DNA from: Chlorogloeopsis fritschii PCC 6912
GTDB lineage: Bacteria > Cyanobacteriota > Cyanobacteriia > Cyanobacteriales > Nostocaceae
DNA length: 64,000 nt
Assembly: GCF_000317285.1 (NCBI RefSeq)
Contig: NZ_AJLN01000051.1
Span: forward strand, 118,449-182,448
Direction: 5' to 3'
Of the stretch, positions 35,517 to 44,215 are shown one piece after another. Position 1 is the first letter of the stretch, and every line of letters starts with the position of its first letter. A program made the position numbers and the translations under genes. Below the pieces are notes generated by a model that had not been told where the DNA came from, searched no databases, and saw only the letters and a program-made list of their open reading frames with translations.

Positions 35517-36215
35517 ATGTTAAGGATTATTACAGACTTTGACGGCCCTATTATAGATGTTTCAGAACGATATTACCGTGTTTATCAATTCTGTTTAGAA
35601 AAAACTCGACGTCCAAACCAAAAAGTACGGGAACTCTCGAAAGCAGAGTTTTGGCAAATGAAGCGATCGCGTGTAGCCGAAAAACAAATTGGTATAATTT
35701 CCGGTTTAGATGAAGTTCAAGCACAAGAATTTTCCCAATTGCGGCGGCAAACAGTACATACAGAACCTTACTTTGAGTACGATCGCCTTGCTGATGGCGC
35801 TGTAGATGCATTAATAAAAATTCAACAGGCTGGCATTGATTTAGCAGTAATGACTATGCGCCGCGTGCGGGAACTAGATTACGCGTTTAGAAAGTACGAT
35901 TTAGGCAAATTTTTCCCAGAGAATCGCTGCTACTGTTTGAGTAACGATTATGTCAAAACCCGCGATATTGATGACAAGCCTTTATTGATGGCACGCGCAT
36001 TAAAGGAACTACCAGCCGCTACAGATACGTGGATGATAGGCGATACCGAAGCCGATATTACAGCGGCTAAAAAGCACGGTATTAAATCAATTACCGTTGA
36101 ATGTGGTATTCGCGATCGGGCACAGTTAAAGTTTTATCAACCCGACATGATTGTTCCAAATTTTAGCGTAGCTGTTAATCTCATTTTGGAGCGAGCACTG
36201 CAACCAACCAGATAA
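35517..36215 (+). CDS. HAD-superfamily hydrolase
   Basis: A 232-residue haloacid-dehalogenase-fold phosphatase. Motif I is ITDFDGPIIDVS (nucleophile Asp and acid/base Asp), motif II the Thr in LAVMTMRR, motif III a Lys in the DDKPLL region, and motif IV IGDTEADITAAKKHG. A helical cap lies between motifs I and II. It resembles phosphoglycolate-phosphatase-like HADs, but the substrate is unknown. An STRR-built hairpin separates it from the convergent CPP1-like gene. Confidence 0.88.
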   Translation: MLRIITDFDGPIIDVSERYYRVYQFCLEKTRRPNQKVRELSKAEFWQMKRSRVAEKQIGIISGLDEVQAQEFSQLRRQTVHTEPYFEYDRLADGAVDALIKIQQAGIDLAVMTMRRVRELDYAFRKYDLGKFFPENRCYCLSNDYVKTRDIDDKPLLMARALKELPAATDTWMIGDTEADITAAKKHGIKSITVECGIRDRAQLKFYQPDMIVPNFSVAVNLILERALQPTR

Positions 36216-36227
36216 ATAGCTAATAGC

Positions 36228-36275
36228 TAATAGCTAATGGTTTTGAAGAAATCAGCTATGAACCATTAGCTATTA
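36228..36275. terminator. Hairpin between convergent genes (built from STRR)
   Basis: TAATAGCTAATGG and CCATTAGCTATTA form a 13-bp stem with a 22-nt loop, between the HAD gene stop and the CPP1-like gene stop. It may act as a bidirectional terminator. Confidence 0.5.
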
Positions 36276-36287
36276 ACTATAATCGAC

Positions 36288-36917
36288 TTAGCGCAAAAAG
36301 CTAGTTATTAGCCACAACAATACAAACGTCACTACAGTAGAAAACTGATTTTGCGTCAGAGGAATCAATGGTTGTATTTGCGGTATTACCCAATTAGCAA
36401 CTAATCCTCCAGCAATTAAACCTATAATTAAACCGCTCAGAGTGAATAAAACCGCTCGACCAAACCTACCTTCCTTACGATTGATAAAGTAAATACTAAT
36501 ACCTACTCCAACTACCAGTGCCAACTGTAGAACTTGATCTGCTCCAGTTGGGTAAAATATGCTGATGGCACTCAAACCTAAATACCAAGCACCAGGTAAC
36601 AACACATCTGCTGATGTTGGTTTATCCAGTATTCTTTGCAGCCATGCAGGTGACTGCTCGCGAGGGGCTGGATTTTCTTTTGGAGGTGCTTGTACAAGAC
36701 GTTCTGGAAAACGGATGCGTTCAGGCACTTTAATCTTACCTTCTTGGCGCAACCGCAAACGATCCATCAAAACCGCATCATAGGCAGCTTCAATCATTTC
36801 TAGACGTTTAGCATCGCCACTGTACTGTTGTAAGAGGCGATTACGAACTTCCTGGATTTCATCGAAGCTAACGTCTTCTGGTACCCCAAGTTTTTCGTAG
36901 GGATTTTGCTCGCTCAT
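36288..36917 (-). CDS. CPP1-like membrane protein with J-like domain
   Basis: A 209-residue protein. An N-terminal J-like helix pair (NPYEKLGVPEDVSFDEIQEVRNRLLQQY, without a strict HPD) is followed by a linker and three to four transmembrane helices (about 105-205). It matches the cyanobacterial/plant CPP1 family, thylakoid chaperone-like proteins that protect protochlorophyllide oxidoreductase in plants. The role in cyanobacteria is inferred only. Length is normal for the family. Confidence 0.83.
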   Translation of the reverse strand: MSEQNPYEKLGVPEDVSFDEIQEVRNRLLQQYSGDAKRLEMIEAAYDAVLMDRLRLRQEGKIKVPERIRFPERLVQAPPKENPAPREQSPAWLQRILDKPTSADVLLPGAWYLGLSAISIFYPTGADQVLQLALVVGVGISIYFINRKEGRFGRAVLFTLSGLIIGLIAGGLVANWVIPQIQPLIPLTQNQFSTVVTFVLLWLITSFLR

Positions 36918-37584
36918 GGGAATTTGTTTGTCTAGCCTAAAATCGGCAGCAGTCTTTTGTTGTAGAAATAATAAATTTAGGATTTATCTTTGGTGAGAAC
37001 CAATGTTTTGGTCGATGTTACATCCTACCTGGATATTAGCAGGGGTAAACACAATCGACATGATAATTTTAACTATAGACACTCTAACATATGGTTAGAA
37101 CTCCGTGTATCCCCTCATGCCGTTCCCCATTTAGAGCTTTACTCTAGAACTTAAGCTAAAAATACCTAAAAGGCTTTTTTATGAAAAAATTATCTTTTTC
37201 TGTTTCGGATTTGGCTGTTGACTTTGCTTTAAATAGGTTTTACTGAGCCAGCTTCAAAATTTCTCATTCCAATCCGTCGCTTGTAGATTTAAAATAAAAG
37301 CGTTTGAATTACTTAAGTAATAGGAGTAAAAAGCCTCCTGGTTTACTTAACTGTAGCGGCGCGGTAAGAGCATCTGCCCACTAGATACAGGGTTAACAAT
37401 TCCCATGCCTAAACTGATTAAAGTGGCATTATATAAATTAATCGCGCTTTAGTTGCTGAAATTCCAGATTAAACTAGTATTTTAGATAATCAGGGAATTT
37501 TTAACTCAACCTTGTAAATTTTGATTTCCTGTCAAACGGAAACTGCGTTTTTGACGCAACCCGTAAGTTAATCCTAATAAATTT
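36918..37584. other. Intergenic region upstream of the OmpR-type regulator
   Basis: About 670 bp with no gene. I looked for an NtcA site (GTA-N8-TAC) and found none that is exact. The AT-rich part around 37160-37260 and the stretch before 37585 should hold the promoters for the two divergent genes. Confidence 0.4.
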
Positions 37585-38325
37585 TTGTGCAAAGTGATGG
37601 TCATGGCTCCTGCCAAGATTCTTGTAGTTGATGACGACCCTGCAGTTCGGAACTTAATCCAACGCTTTTTAATAAAGCAGAACTACCAGGTAGAGGCTGC
37701 CGAAGATGGAAAGACAGCCCTGGCTCTTTTTGAGCAATTTAATCCGGATTTGGTGATTTTAGATGTCAATTTACCAGATGTGATTGGGTTTAACCTCTGT
37801 CAAGAGATGCAAAGCCGCAATGGTGTTTTTGTTCTCATGTTGACAAGTCGTGCAGACGAAGCTGATAAGATTCGCGGCTTCTCTAAAGGTGCTGATGACT
37901 ATCTCACCAAGCCTTTTGGATTGGGAGAACTAGAAGTTAGAGTAGCAGCAATTTTGCGGCGTCAACGGATTGTAACCACAGCAGAACAAAAACGTCTTGT
38001 CTTTGAAAAGCTGATGATCGATCCCGTCAGGCGAGAAGTAACGCTCAACAGTCAACCTGTACCCTTAACGGCTCTGGAATTCGACTTGCTACATTTTTTA
38101 GCTAGCCATCCAGGTAGAGTGTGGCGTAGAGCAGAACTGATCCAGGAAGTATGGGATTATGAATATGTCGGTGACCAACGAGTTGTAGATGTACACATCG
38201 GACAAATTCGCAAGAAAATTGAAATTGATGCTAGCCAGCCAGCATTAATTCAGACTGTTCGTGGCGTTGGTTATAAGTTTGAGTGCCCTACTACTCCCTC
38301 CCAGCACTCCGACAAACCGCAGTAG
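37585..38325 (+). CDS. OmpR-family response regulator (possibly NrrA/Rre37 type)
   Basis: A 246-residue response regulator with two domains. The receiver (6-125) carries VDDDPAVRN, the phospho-acceptor Asp in LVILDVNLPD and Lys in YLTKPFGLGEL. The winged helix (about 145-235) has LTALEFDLLHFLASHPGRVWRRAELI and RVVDVHIGQIRKKIE. The sequence resembles what I recall of NrrA/Rre37, the NtcA-controlled regulator of nitrogen-starvation and glycogen catabolism genes, but other OmpR-type paralogues cannot be ruled out. A start at the ATG at 37603 (VMAPAKILVVDDD) is also possible. No kinase gene is adjacent. Confidence 0.85.
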   Translation: MCKVMVMAPAKILVVDDDPAVRNLIQRFLIKQNYQVEAAEDGKTALALFEQFNPDLVILDVNLPDVIGFNLCQEMQSRNGVFVLMLTSRADEADKIRGFSKGADDYLTKPFGLGELEVRVAAILRRQRIVTTAEQKRLVFEKLMIDPVRREVTLNSQPVPLTALEFDLLHFLASHPGRVWRRAELIQEVWDYEYVGDQRVVDVHIGQIRKKIEIDASQPALIQTVRGVGYKFECPTTPSQHSDKPQ

Positions 38326-38970
38326 CCAATCTTCAATACTCAATGCATTGGCAACCAAAACTAAACTGCAATTCTTCCAGACAAATGAATGCAGTTGTTT
38401 CAAACAACGTCACTAATGCGAATATGGCAAGCGGCAAAAGTCGCCGCTTAAATCAAAATTTAGTTTTGCTTGATTGGTAATTTATTGGCTTATGAGCTGG
38501 GGATACCTTGGACGTAACTTGCCAAGTATCAATTCAAAAAGGAATCACATGAAGACGCATCAGACTCACCAGGCAGAAAGATGCGGGAATAGAGGTATTG
38601 CCAAACTTTAGGAAAATGGTATAAATTCCAGCAAGCTCCATAGTTGGTTTCATCAGATAAATCGCTTGGGTAAGCGCCAAAAAACCTCTACAGTTAATTT
38701 CTATATTAAATACGGCATCTACCATCAAAATAGCATTTTTATATTCTTGACTGAAATATCAAAAATCCGCTAGAAACTCGTGGTTTGTTGGTAGCATTCT
38801 CAAGTTTAGTTCTAATTCTTACATAGAAATCTATTGATGGGGTACGGCGGATATCATGCCGTACCCCTAATGGGGCATTAACCAAAATAACACCGTCACA
38901 TAGAAACACCTATAACTACGGTGTCTAATGGATGAGCAATTGGGCATGAATCGGGGCAGCGTATTTATGC
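38326..38970. other. Intergenic region with a hairpin and a possible gene remnant
   Basis: On the minus strand, 38534-38750 reads an open frame with FNIEINCRGFLALTQAIY, faintly like part of a short-chain dehydrogenase, then unrelated residues. I take it as a scrap at best. A strong hairpin (38839-38867) follows the DUF2811 gene. Confidence 0.35.
38839..38867 (-). terminator. Hairpin downstream of the DUF2811 gene
   Basis: GGGGTACGGC and GCCGTACCCC form a 10-bp GC-rich stem with a 9-nt loop, about 100 bp past the DUF2811 stop on the minus strand. No T-run follows directly. Confidence 0.5.
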
Positions 38971-39168
38971 TTAACAGTGATGGAATAACGTTTCTAAATA
39001 TACACGAGCTGCACGGCGATCGCTATCTCCATTTTGAAGTAAAAACAACGACAGTGCTGCTGTCAAAACTCGGTTTTGATCCCAATCTGGATGCTTTTCT
39101 AAGTAAGTTTTGAGCGATTCGTGTAGTGTTTCAGGAATTTCTGTAAAGATGCTTACTGTTGCGTTCAT
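38971..39168 (-). CDS. DUF2811 small cyanobacterial protein
   Basis: A 65-residue soluble protein: MNATVSIFTEIPETLHESLK, TYLEKHPDWDQNRVLTAALS and LFLLQNGDSDRRAARVYLET. It matches a short conserved cyanobacterial family of unknown function (DUF2811), whose pattern (a short strand followed by two helices) recalls ribbon-helix-helix proteins. The ATG at 39168 follows GGAGAAAAATC, a good ribosome site. An opposite-strand frame at 38928 is an artefact. Confidence 0.82.
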   Translation of the reverse strand: MNATVSIFTEIPETLHESLKTYLEKHPDWDQNRVLTAALSLFLLQNGDSDRRAARVYLETLFHHC

Positions 39169-39694
39169 GAGATTTTTCTCCTTTACAGGCTATCAATAGG
39201 GAAGTTTTGCTTGTAGTCAAAGCTCTCAGGGGAATACAAAATCATTTGTCAACCCAACAATCTGCGGTGACAAAAAGTGGGGTTATTACACACCCATAAG
39301 TGCAGACTACAAAGGCAAGCCGAATCATTGTGCGTCAAAAGGGGGTGGGGTTGTCAATGCTGCGAAATGTTAAGACATGGTTTATAAAGAATACACATTT
39401 ACGGAATTATAAGGGTTATAGAAGTATTTTTGTAAAATTACTTAACAAAAACTCAGTCTTGTAAACCCCTGACAGATGTAAATAAAAAATCCCCAGTAAT
39501 TCAGCAAGAGCTTATGGGATCAACAAGTGGTTGTGGAAAACTACAAAAGTGCTTGTGGAAACTCTGTGGAATCAGTGAGGAAAATTTCAGGAAATGATAA
39601 GAATTACAAAATGATAAAAATTTCAAAATAAGTGTTAGGGGAGTGGCGGAGATGGGAAAGACAAGGAAGAACTTTCTCCTTGCCAAGGAAATTT
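39169..39694. other. AT-rich intergenic region with DnaA-box-like words
   Basis: No gene was found. Three words of the type TGTGGAA(A/T)(A/C) in the same orientation lie at 39532-39540, 39554-39562 and 39565-39573, next to an AT-rich stretch (39380-39440). See the separate finding. Confidence 0.4.
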
Positions 39695-40951
39695 GTGTCT
39701 AAATCCCAAATATTTTCATGGTTTTCCCTCATTCATCGCCAAGTTTGGATCTTAATGCTCGGTAGGTTCCTCTCAACTATTGGCACCGGTTTAACACTGT
39801 TTTATGCTCCCATCTTTTTTGTCAATGAAATTGGTTTATCAGCAACTTCGGTTGGTTTTGCTTTGGGTAGCGCCTCAGTTTCTGGGGTAGTAGGACGAAT
39901 TTTAAGTGGCTCCTTAGCAGATTCTCCCCAAATAGGACGTCGTCGTACTCTATTACTAGCAACGGCAATTTCAGCATTGGCTGCTTTAGTTTTGGCTGCA
40001 ACCCACAATTTTTTCATCTTGATCGTCGGTCAGTTAATTAGTGGCTTAGGCATTGGTTTATACTGGCCTGCAACTGAAGCAGTTGTTGCCGATCTAACAC
40101 CACCTGAAAATAGTCATGAATCTTTTGCCCTTACCCGACTGGCAGACAACTTAGGATTGGGGATGGGAATTGTCTGCAGCGGAGTTTTAATTAATGCAAC
40201 TGGGAATTTCCGCACCCTATTTATCATTGATGCCATTTCATTTATTGTATTTTTTGCCGTGATTTATGTAGCGATCGCAGAAAATTATCAACCACAACCG
40301 ATACAAACAGAATTGACTTCTCATTTTGCAGTTTGGATTTGGGCATTACGCGATCGCCGATTTCTCACTTATATTGCAGTCAATATTATCTTCACAATTT
40401 ATATTTCTCAATTGCACAGCACCCTTCCCCTCTACCTCAAAAATTTTGTGCCAGTTGGGTTTTCGGCAACAGGATTTACAGCAACCACCATCAGTACCCT
40501 TTTCGCTTGGCACTTGATAGTAGCGATTTGCGGGCAGCTACCAGTTGCTAGAGTTGTCAAACGCTTTTCTCAGCCCCAAGCACTTGCAGTTTCGGCCATT
40601 TTGTGGGCAATTGGATTTAGTTCGATCTGGTTTATAGGTGTTTGTAGAACAGGGCATCTATTTTGGGCGACTTTAGCATTGGGAGTATTGGCAGCTGCTG
40701 TTGTCTCATACACACCCTCTGCTTATTCCCTAGTCACCCACTTAGCACCTGCATCAAGACGCGGCGTTTATTTCTCCATCAACTCCCTGTGCTGGGCAAT
40801 TGGTTATTTTATTGGCCCTTTGCTTGGAGGTTGGGCATTAGATCAATCAAAATTATTAGTAAATTACTTTTGGTTGGGGTTAGCCTTGAGTGTTTTGCTC
40901 ACCCTGGCAATTTTGCTTTATCTGAATCGGATGTTGGTTAGTAGTCAATAG
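39695..40951 (+). CDS. Major facilitator superfamily transporter
   Basis: About 418 residues with twelve hydrophobic segments. The MFS loop 2-3 signature appears as GRILSGSLADSPQIGRRRTLLL and the central loop lies near residues 190-215. The family is drug/H+ antiporter-like; the substrate is not predictable. The open frame extends upstream to a GTG at 39632, but that part is Trp/Arg-rich and unusual. A GTG at 39695 has AAGGA five bases before it, so I choose that start. It stands alone, convergent with hisIE. Confidence 0.85.
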   Translation: MSKSQIFSWFSLIHRQVWILMLGRFLSTIGTGLTLFYAPIFFVNEIGLSATSVGFALGSASVSGVVGRILSGSLADSPQIGRRRTLLLATAISALAALVLAATHNFFILIVGQLISGLGIGLYWPATEAVVADLTPPENSHESFALTRLADNLGLGMGIVCSGVLINATGNFRTLFIIDAISFIVFFAVIYVAIAENYQPQPIQTELTSHFAVWIWALRDRRFLTYIAVNIIFTIYISQLHSTLPLYLKNFVPVGFSATGFTATTISTLFAWHLIVAICGQLPVARVVKRFSQPQALAVSAILWAIGFSSIWFIGVCRTGHLFWATLALGVLAAAVVSYTPSAYSLVTHLAPASRRGVYFSINSLCWAIGYFIGPLLGGWALDQSKLLVNYFWLGLALSVLLTLAILLYLNRMLVSSQ

Positions 40952-41062
40952 CTTCCGTTCACAGATACAGGGGTGGAAGTATCTTGAAAATACCTCTACC
41001 CTTGACTCCCTACTTAACTAGTTATTTGCGATCGTCTATTTTTCTACACTTCGTTTTTCTCT

Positions 41063-41713
41063 TTAGCGGCGACGCTCTTGCAATTTTCGGTACACTGATT
41101 TCAAATCAACTTGATGATGGGCAAGAGCGACGAGAGTGTGATACAGCAAATCAGCGACTTCAGATGCGATCGCTTCTGCATCGTCATCCTTAAATGCCAT
41201 CACTACTTCCGCACTTTCTTCACCAATCTTTTTCAAAATTTTGTTATCACCACCTGCAAATAATGCACAGGTATATGAGCTTTCATTCGGGCGATCGCGG
41301 CGATCGCAAATTATTTGAAATAATTGCGATAGAGTATCACCAGGTGGTGGAGCAATTTTCCCGTCTATCCGATGAAAACAACTACGCTCACCAGTATGAC
41401 AAGCGATATCTCCTACTTGCTCTACTCCAATCAGTAATGCGTCGCTGTCACAGTCATAACGAAGACTCTGAACTTTTTGAATATGACCCGAAGTCGCACC
41501 TTTATGCCAAAATTCCTGACGGGAACGACTCCAAAACCAAGTTTCTCCTGTTTCTAAAGTCTTTTGTAGTGACTCCCGATTCATCCACGCCATCATCAAA
41601 ACAGTGCCATCCAAATAATCTTGAACAATCGCTGGGACAAGACCGCGTTCATCGTAGCGAATTTTGTCAATAGGGATAGCATTTTGTTGTGAATTAGTCG
41701 CAGAAAAAAACAT
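41063..41713 (-). CDS. hisIE: Bifunctional phosphoribosyl-AMP cyclohydrolase / phosphoribosyl-ATP pyrophosphatase
   Basis: HisIE catalyses steps 2 and 3 of histidine synthesis. The HisI half (about 12-115) has [26 protein letters not shown], the zinc-binding region [10 protein letters not shown] and [10 protein letters not shown]. The HisE half (about 125-216) has [18 protein letters not shown] and [13 protein letters not shown], the MazG-like metal site. The fused form of 216 residues is common in cyanobacteria. No other his gene is near. Confidence 0.95.
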   Translation of the reverse strand: MFFSATNSQQNAIPIDKIRYDERGLVPAIVQDYLDGTVLMMAWMNRESLQKTLETGETWFWSRSRQEFWHKGATSGHIQKVQSLRYDCDSDALLIGVEQVGDIACHTGERSCFHRIDGKIAPPPGDTLSQLFQIICDRRDRPNESSYTCALFAGGDNKILKKIGEESAEVVMAFKDDDAEAIASEVADLLYHTLVALAHHQVDLKSVYRKLQERRR

Positions 41714-41851
41714 ACCAGCTGCTTTTAAAGATAGCGAGAATGACTCATGGATTCACGATACCATTCTATTTAGAGCAGATGATATATGATGTTTAAAATA
41801 ATTTTCTAAATTTATCTTCTAATTTAATCTTGTTTTTAATCTAGTCTTATC

Positions 41852-42040
41852 TTAAACTACAGAACTCTTATGTATGACAGACTGCATCCTCACAGCACTC
41901 AAAGCTACCTTATGAGCTTTAGCCTCTTCACCATACCAATCAAGCGCCGAGTTGTAAGCAGCCCGGTAAACATCTTGGTCAGTATCGGATAAGCGAGTGC
42001 GAATTTCAACAGGCAAGTCTTGATTGGACTTGTATAACAT
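41852..42040 (-). CDS. ChaB-domain small protein
   Basis: A 62-residue protein with YKSNQDLPVEIRTRLSDTDQDVYRAAYNSALD and AHKVALSAVRMQ, fitting the ChaB fold named from a putative cation-transport regulator of E. coli. In cyanobacteria it is a small protein of unknown function. It is divergent from hemL; the 108 bp between them must hold both promoters. Confidence 0.75.
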   Translation of the reverse strand: MLYKSNQDLPVEIRTRLSDTDQDVYRAAYNSALDWYGEEAKAHKVALSAVRMQSVIHKSSVV

Positions 42041-42137
42041 ATTGTTATTTTCTTGGTTCAGGTAATTTTATACGATAGAAGTTCTGAGAAGACTTGACTC
42101 CTATCTTAGGATATAGCTTTTTACTTCCCACTCTTTT

Positions 42138-42151
42138 AGGAGAGAACCTTG
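42138..42151 (+). promoter_or_regulatory. Ribosome binding site that supports a TTG start for hemL
   Basis: AGGAGAGAACC-TTG: the AGGAGA lies at the right distance before the TTG at 42149-42151. No ATG occurs at the expected position. Confidence 0.65.
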
Positions 42152-43447
42152 GTAAATACAACGATTAAAACTACCAAATCACAAGAAATCTTCGCCGCTG
42201 CTCAAAATCTAATGCCAGGAGGGGTAAGTTCCCCAGTTCGTGCCTTCAAATCTGTGGGAGGGCAACCGATTGTTTTCGACCACGTTAAAGGCGCATACAT
42301 TTGGGATGTAGATGGCAATCAATATATTGATTATGTAGGAACTTGGGGGCCAGCTATTTGCGGTCATGCCCATCCCGAAGTCATTGCGGCACTGCATGAA
42401 GCTTTAGAGAAAGGTACCAGCTTTGGTGCACCTTGCCTGCTGGAAAATGTCTTAGCTGAAATGGTCATTGATGCCGTACCCAGCATCGAAATGGTAAGAT
42501 TTGTGAACTCAGGCACAGAAGCTTGTATGGCAGTGCTAAGGCTAATCAGAGCTTTCACTGGGCGTGAAAAAGTGATTAAGTTTGAGGGTTGCTATCACGG
42601 TCACGCTGATATGTTCCTAGTAAAGGCAGGCTCCGGTGTTGCTACCCTTGGTTTGCCCGATTCCCCTGGAGTGCCTAAATCAGTAACAAGCAACACTTTA
42701 ACTGCGCCTTTCAACGATTTGGAAGCTGTAAAAGCCTTGTTTGAAGAAAACCGCGACCAAATTGCTGGGGTGATTCTGGAGCCTGTTGTGGGTAATGCTG
42801 GCTTTATTCCTCCCGATGCAGGCTTTTTAGAAGGGTTACGAGAACTTACCCACGAACATGGGGCGTTACTGGTATTTGACGAAGTGATGACAGGCTTCCG
42901 CATTGCTTACGGTGGTGCTCAAGAGAAGTTTGGTGTCACCCCCGATCTCACAACTTTAGGTAAGATTATCGGTGGCGGTTTGCCTGTAGGAGCTTATGGC
43001 GGTCGTCGGGATATTATGTCTATGGTTGCCCCTGCTGGCCCGATGTATCAAGCAGGAACTCTTTCTGGTAATCCTTTGGCGATGACTGCGGGCATTAAAA
43101 CGCTGGAACTGCTACAAAAACCCGGTACTTATGAGTACTTAGATCGGATTACTAAGAAGTTAGCAGACGGTTTATTGCAAATAGCTCAACAAACTGGTCA
43201 CGCTTCTTGTGGTGGTCAGATTAGTGCTATGTTTGGTTTGTTCTTTGCATCTGGCCCTATCCATAACTACGAAGACGCCAAAAAGTCGGATTTGGGCAAG
43301 TTTGCTCGCTTCCATCGTGGGATGCTAGAGCGTGGCATTTACCTGGCACCGTCCCAGTTTGAAGCTGGATTTACCTCCTTAGCTCATACCGAGGAAGATA
43401 TTGACCGGACTTTAGAAGCAGCAAGAGATGTAATGTCTAATTTGTGA
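42149..43447 (+). CDS. hemL: Glutamate-1-semialdehyde 2,1-aminomutase
   Basis: A PLP enzyme that makes 5-aminolevulinate in the C5 pathway for heme, chlorophyll and bilins. It has the N-terminal [76 protein letters not shown] and the PLP-binding Lys in [18 protein letters not shown]. Length (432) is standard. The start is TTG, fixed by the AGGAGA site before it. It is monocistronic, followed by a hairpin. Confidence 0.96.
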   Translation: MVNTTIKTTKSQEIFAAAQNLMPGGVSSPVRAFKSVGGQPIVFDHVKGAYIWDVDGNQYIDYVGTWGPAICGHAHPEVIAALHEALEKGTSFGAPCLLENVLAEMVIDAVPSIEMVRFVNSGTEACMAVLRLIRAFTGREKVIKFEGCYHGHADMFLVKAGSGVATLGLPDSPGVPKSVTSNTLTAPFNDLEAVKALFEENRDQIAGVILEPVVGNAGFIPPDAGFLEGLRELTHEHGALLVFDEVMTGFRIAYGGAQEKFGVTPDLTTLGKIIGGGLPVGAYGGRRDIMSMVAPAGPMYQAGTLSGNPLAMTAGIKTLELLQKPGTYEYLDRITKKLADGLLQIAQQTGHASCGGQISAMFGLFFASGPIHNYEDAKKSDLGKFARFHRGMLERGIYLAPSQFEAGFTSLAHTEEDIDRTLEAARDVMSNL

Positions 43448-43522
43448 CGCATCTATTGCAGTTCTAACCTGCTGCTATCTAGGAAATTGTCAGTGAATTT
43501 GCCACTATTTCTGTAAGAATAG

Positions 43523-43551
43523 CAACTCCGCCCAAATAATGGGCGGAGTTG
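43523..43551. terminator. Hairpin between hemL and the metallothionein gene
   Basis: CAACTCCGCCC and GGGCGGAGTTG form a perfect 11-bp stem with a 7-nt loop between two convergent genes. It could terminate both; T-runs are weak on either side. Confidence 0.7.
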
Positions 43552-43581
43552 AAAATTTATCAGGGCAAACATGGGAACTGC

Positions 43582-43743
43582 TTAACAACCACAACCACCG
43601 TGACCACAACCTTTCATTGTTTTATGGCCTTCAGCACAAGCTTCTGAGCAATAATATTTACCTTCTTTTTGAATAGCATCTTCTAGAGTCACAATACACA
43701 AGCAAGATTCACAAGCACATTTCATTTGGGTGACGGTTGTCAT
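43582..43743 (-). CDS. smtA: Cyanobacterial metallothionein (SmtA/BmtA family)
   Basis: A 53-residue, Cys-rich zinc-binding protein: MTTVTQMKCACESCLC, then KEGKYYCSEACAEGH, and the tail MKGCGHGGCGC. It has ten Cys and two tail-region His in the SmtA pattern (CxCxxCxC, then the zinc-finger-like YYCSEAC). It buffers zinc and sequesters cadmium or copper. AAGGAG lies six bases before the ATG, which supports the start. Upstream is an SmtB-type operator. No smtB gene is adjacent; the regulator must lie elsewhere. Confidence 0.9.
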   Translation of the reverse strand: MTTVTQMKCACESCLCIVTLEDAIQKEGKYYCSEACAEGHKTMKGCGHGGCGC

Positions 43744-43781
43744 AATTTTCTCCTTTTCTTCCTGCCATTAAACTACAATAC

Positions 43782-43799
43782 ATGAACAGTTATTCATAT
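43782..43799 (-). promoter_or_regulatory. SmtB/ArsR-type operator before the metallothionein gene
   Basis: ATGAACAGTTATTCATAT is an imperfect inverted repeat of the kind bound by SmtB, ZiaR and BxmR (TGAA-N6-TTCA core). It lies about 40 bp upstream of the metallothionein start, where a repressor would block the promoter. Confidence 0.65.
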
Positions 43800-44215
43800 A
43801 TTTAAGTAATAAAAATTAAAATTACCAAAAGACGGCGAGAAAGTCCATTAATTCTAGGAATGGGATGAATAGTCGCTTGCCGTCTTTGTCATTTGGTACA
43901 AAGGACAAATGACTATTGACCAATGACTCGAAATCAACAGCTTGTTAAACTTCGCTCCGCTTCTGGATTTACAAAAAGCCGGGGATGAGTTTAAAAGCGA
44001 ATTTACTATTTATTTAGTGTCGCAATTTCCTTTTCTTCGAGGAAATAGGCTAAATTACGTAATTTTACTCTTGCTTCACCCAACCTTAGCGCAACTTTAG
44101 CAACTCTTCAAAGCATTTCCAGCGAAAATTACCTGGTTAAAGTAACTTTTGATTTCAATAATTGGATTAGGGTGTAGAGCTACCCGTAATTTTTCGTGCA
44201 GCGAGTTGACAGTGC
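43800..44215. other. Intergenic region between metallothionein and kinase genes
   Basis: About 415 bp. STRR-like ACAAAGGACAAATGACTATTG occurs near 43900-43925; the remainder shows no gene. Confidence 0.4.

Noticed and set aside
37350..37410. tRNA-like stretch (GGCGCGGTAAGAGC and GGGTTAACAATTCCC)
   Set aside because: No acceptor stem or anticodon arm can be formed around it.
36918..37584. NtcA site expected if the regulator is NrrA
   Set aside because: No GTA-N8-TAC was found, so the NrrA identity is left open.
38534..38750. Short-chain dehydrogenase remnant
   Set aside because: Only about 20 residues resemble the family; too weak to list as a gene.
38928..39113. Plus-strand 61-codon frame
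   Set aside because: It is antisense to the DUF2811 gene, which has a good ribosome site and family match.
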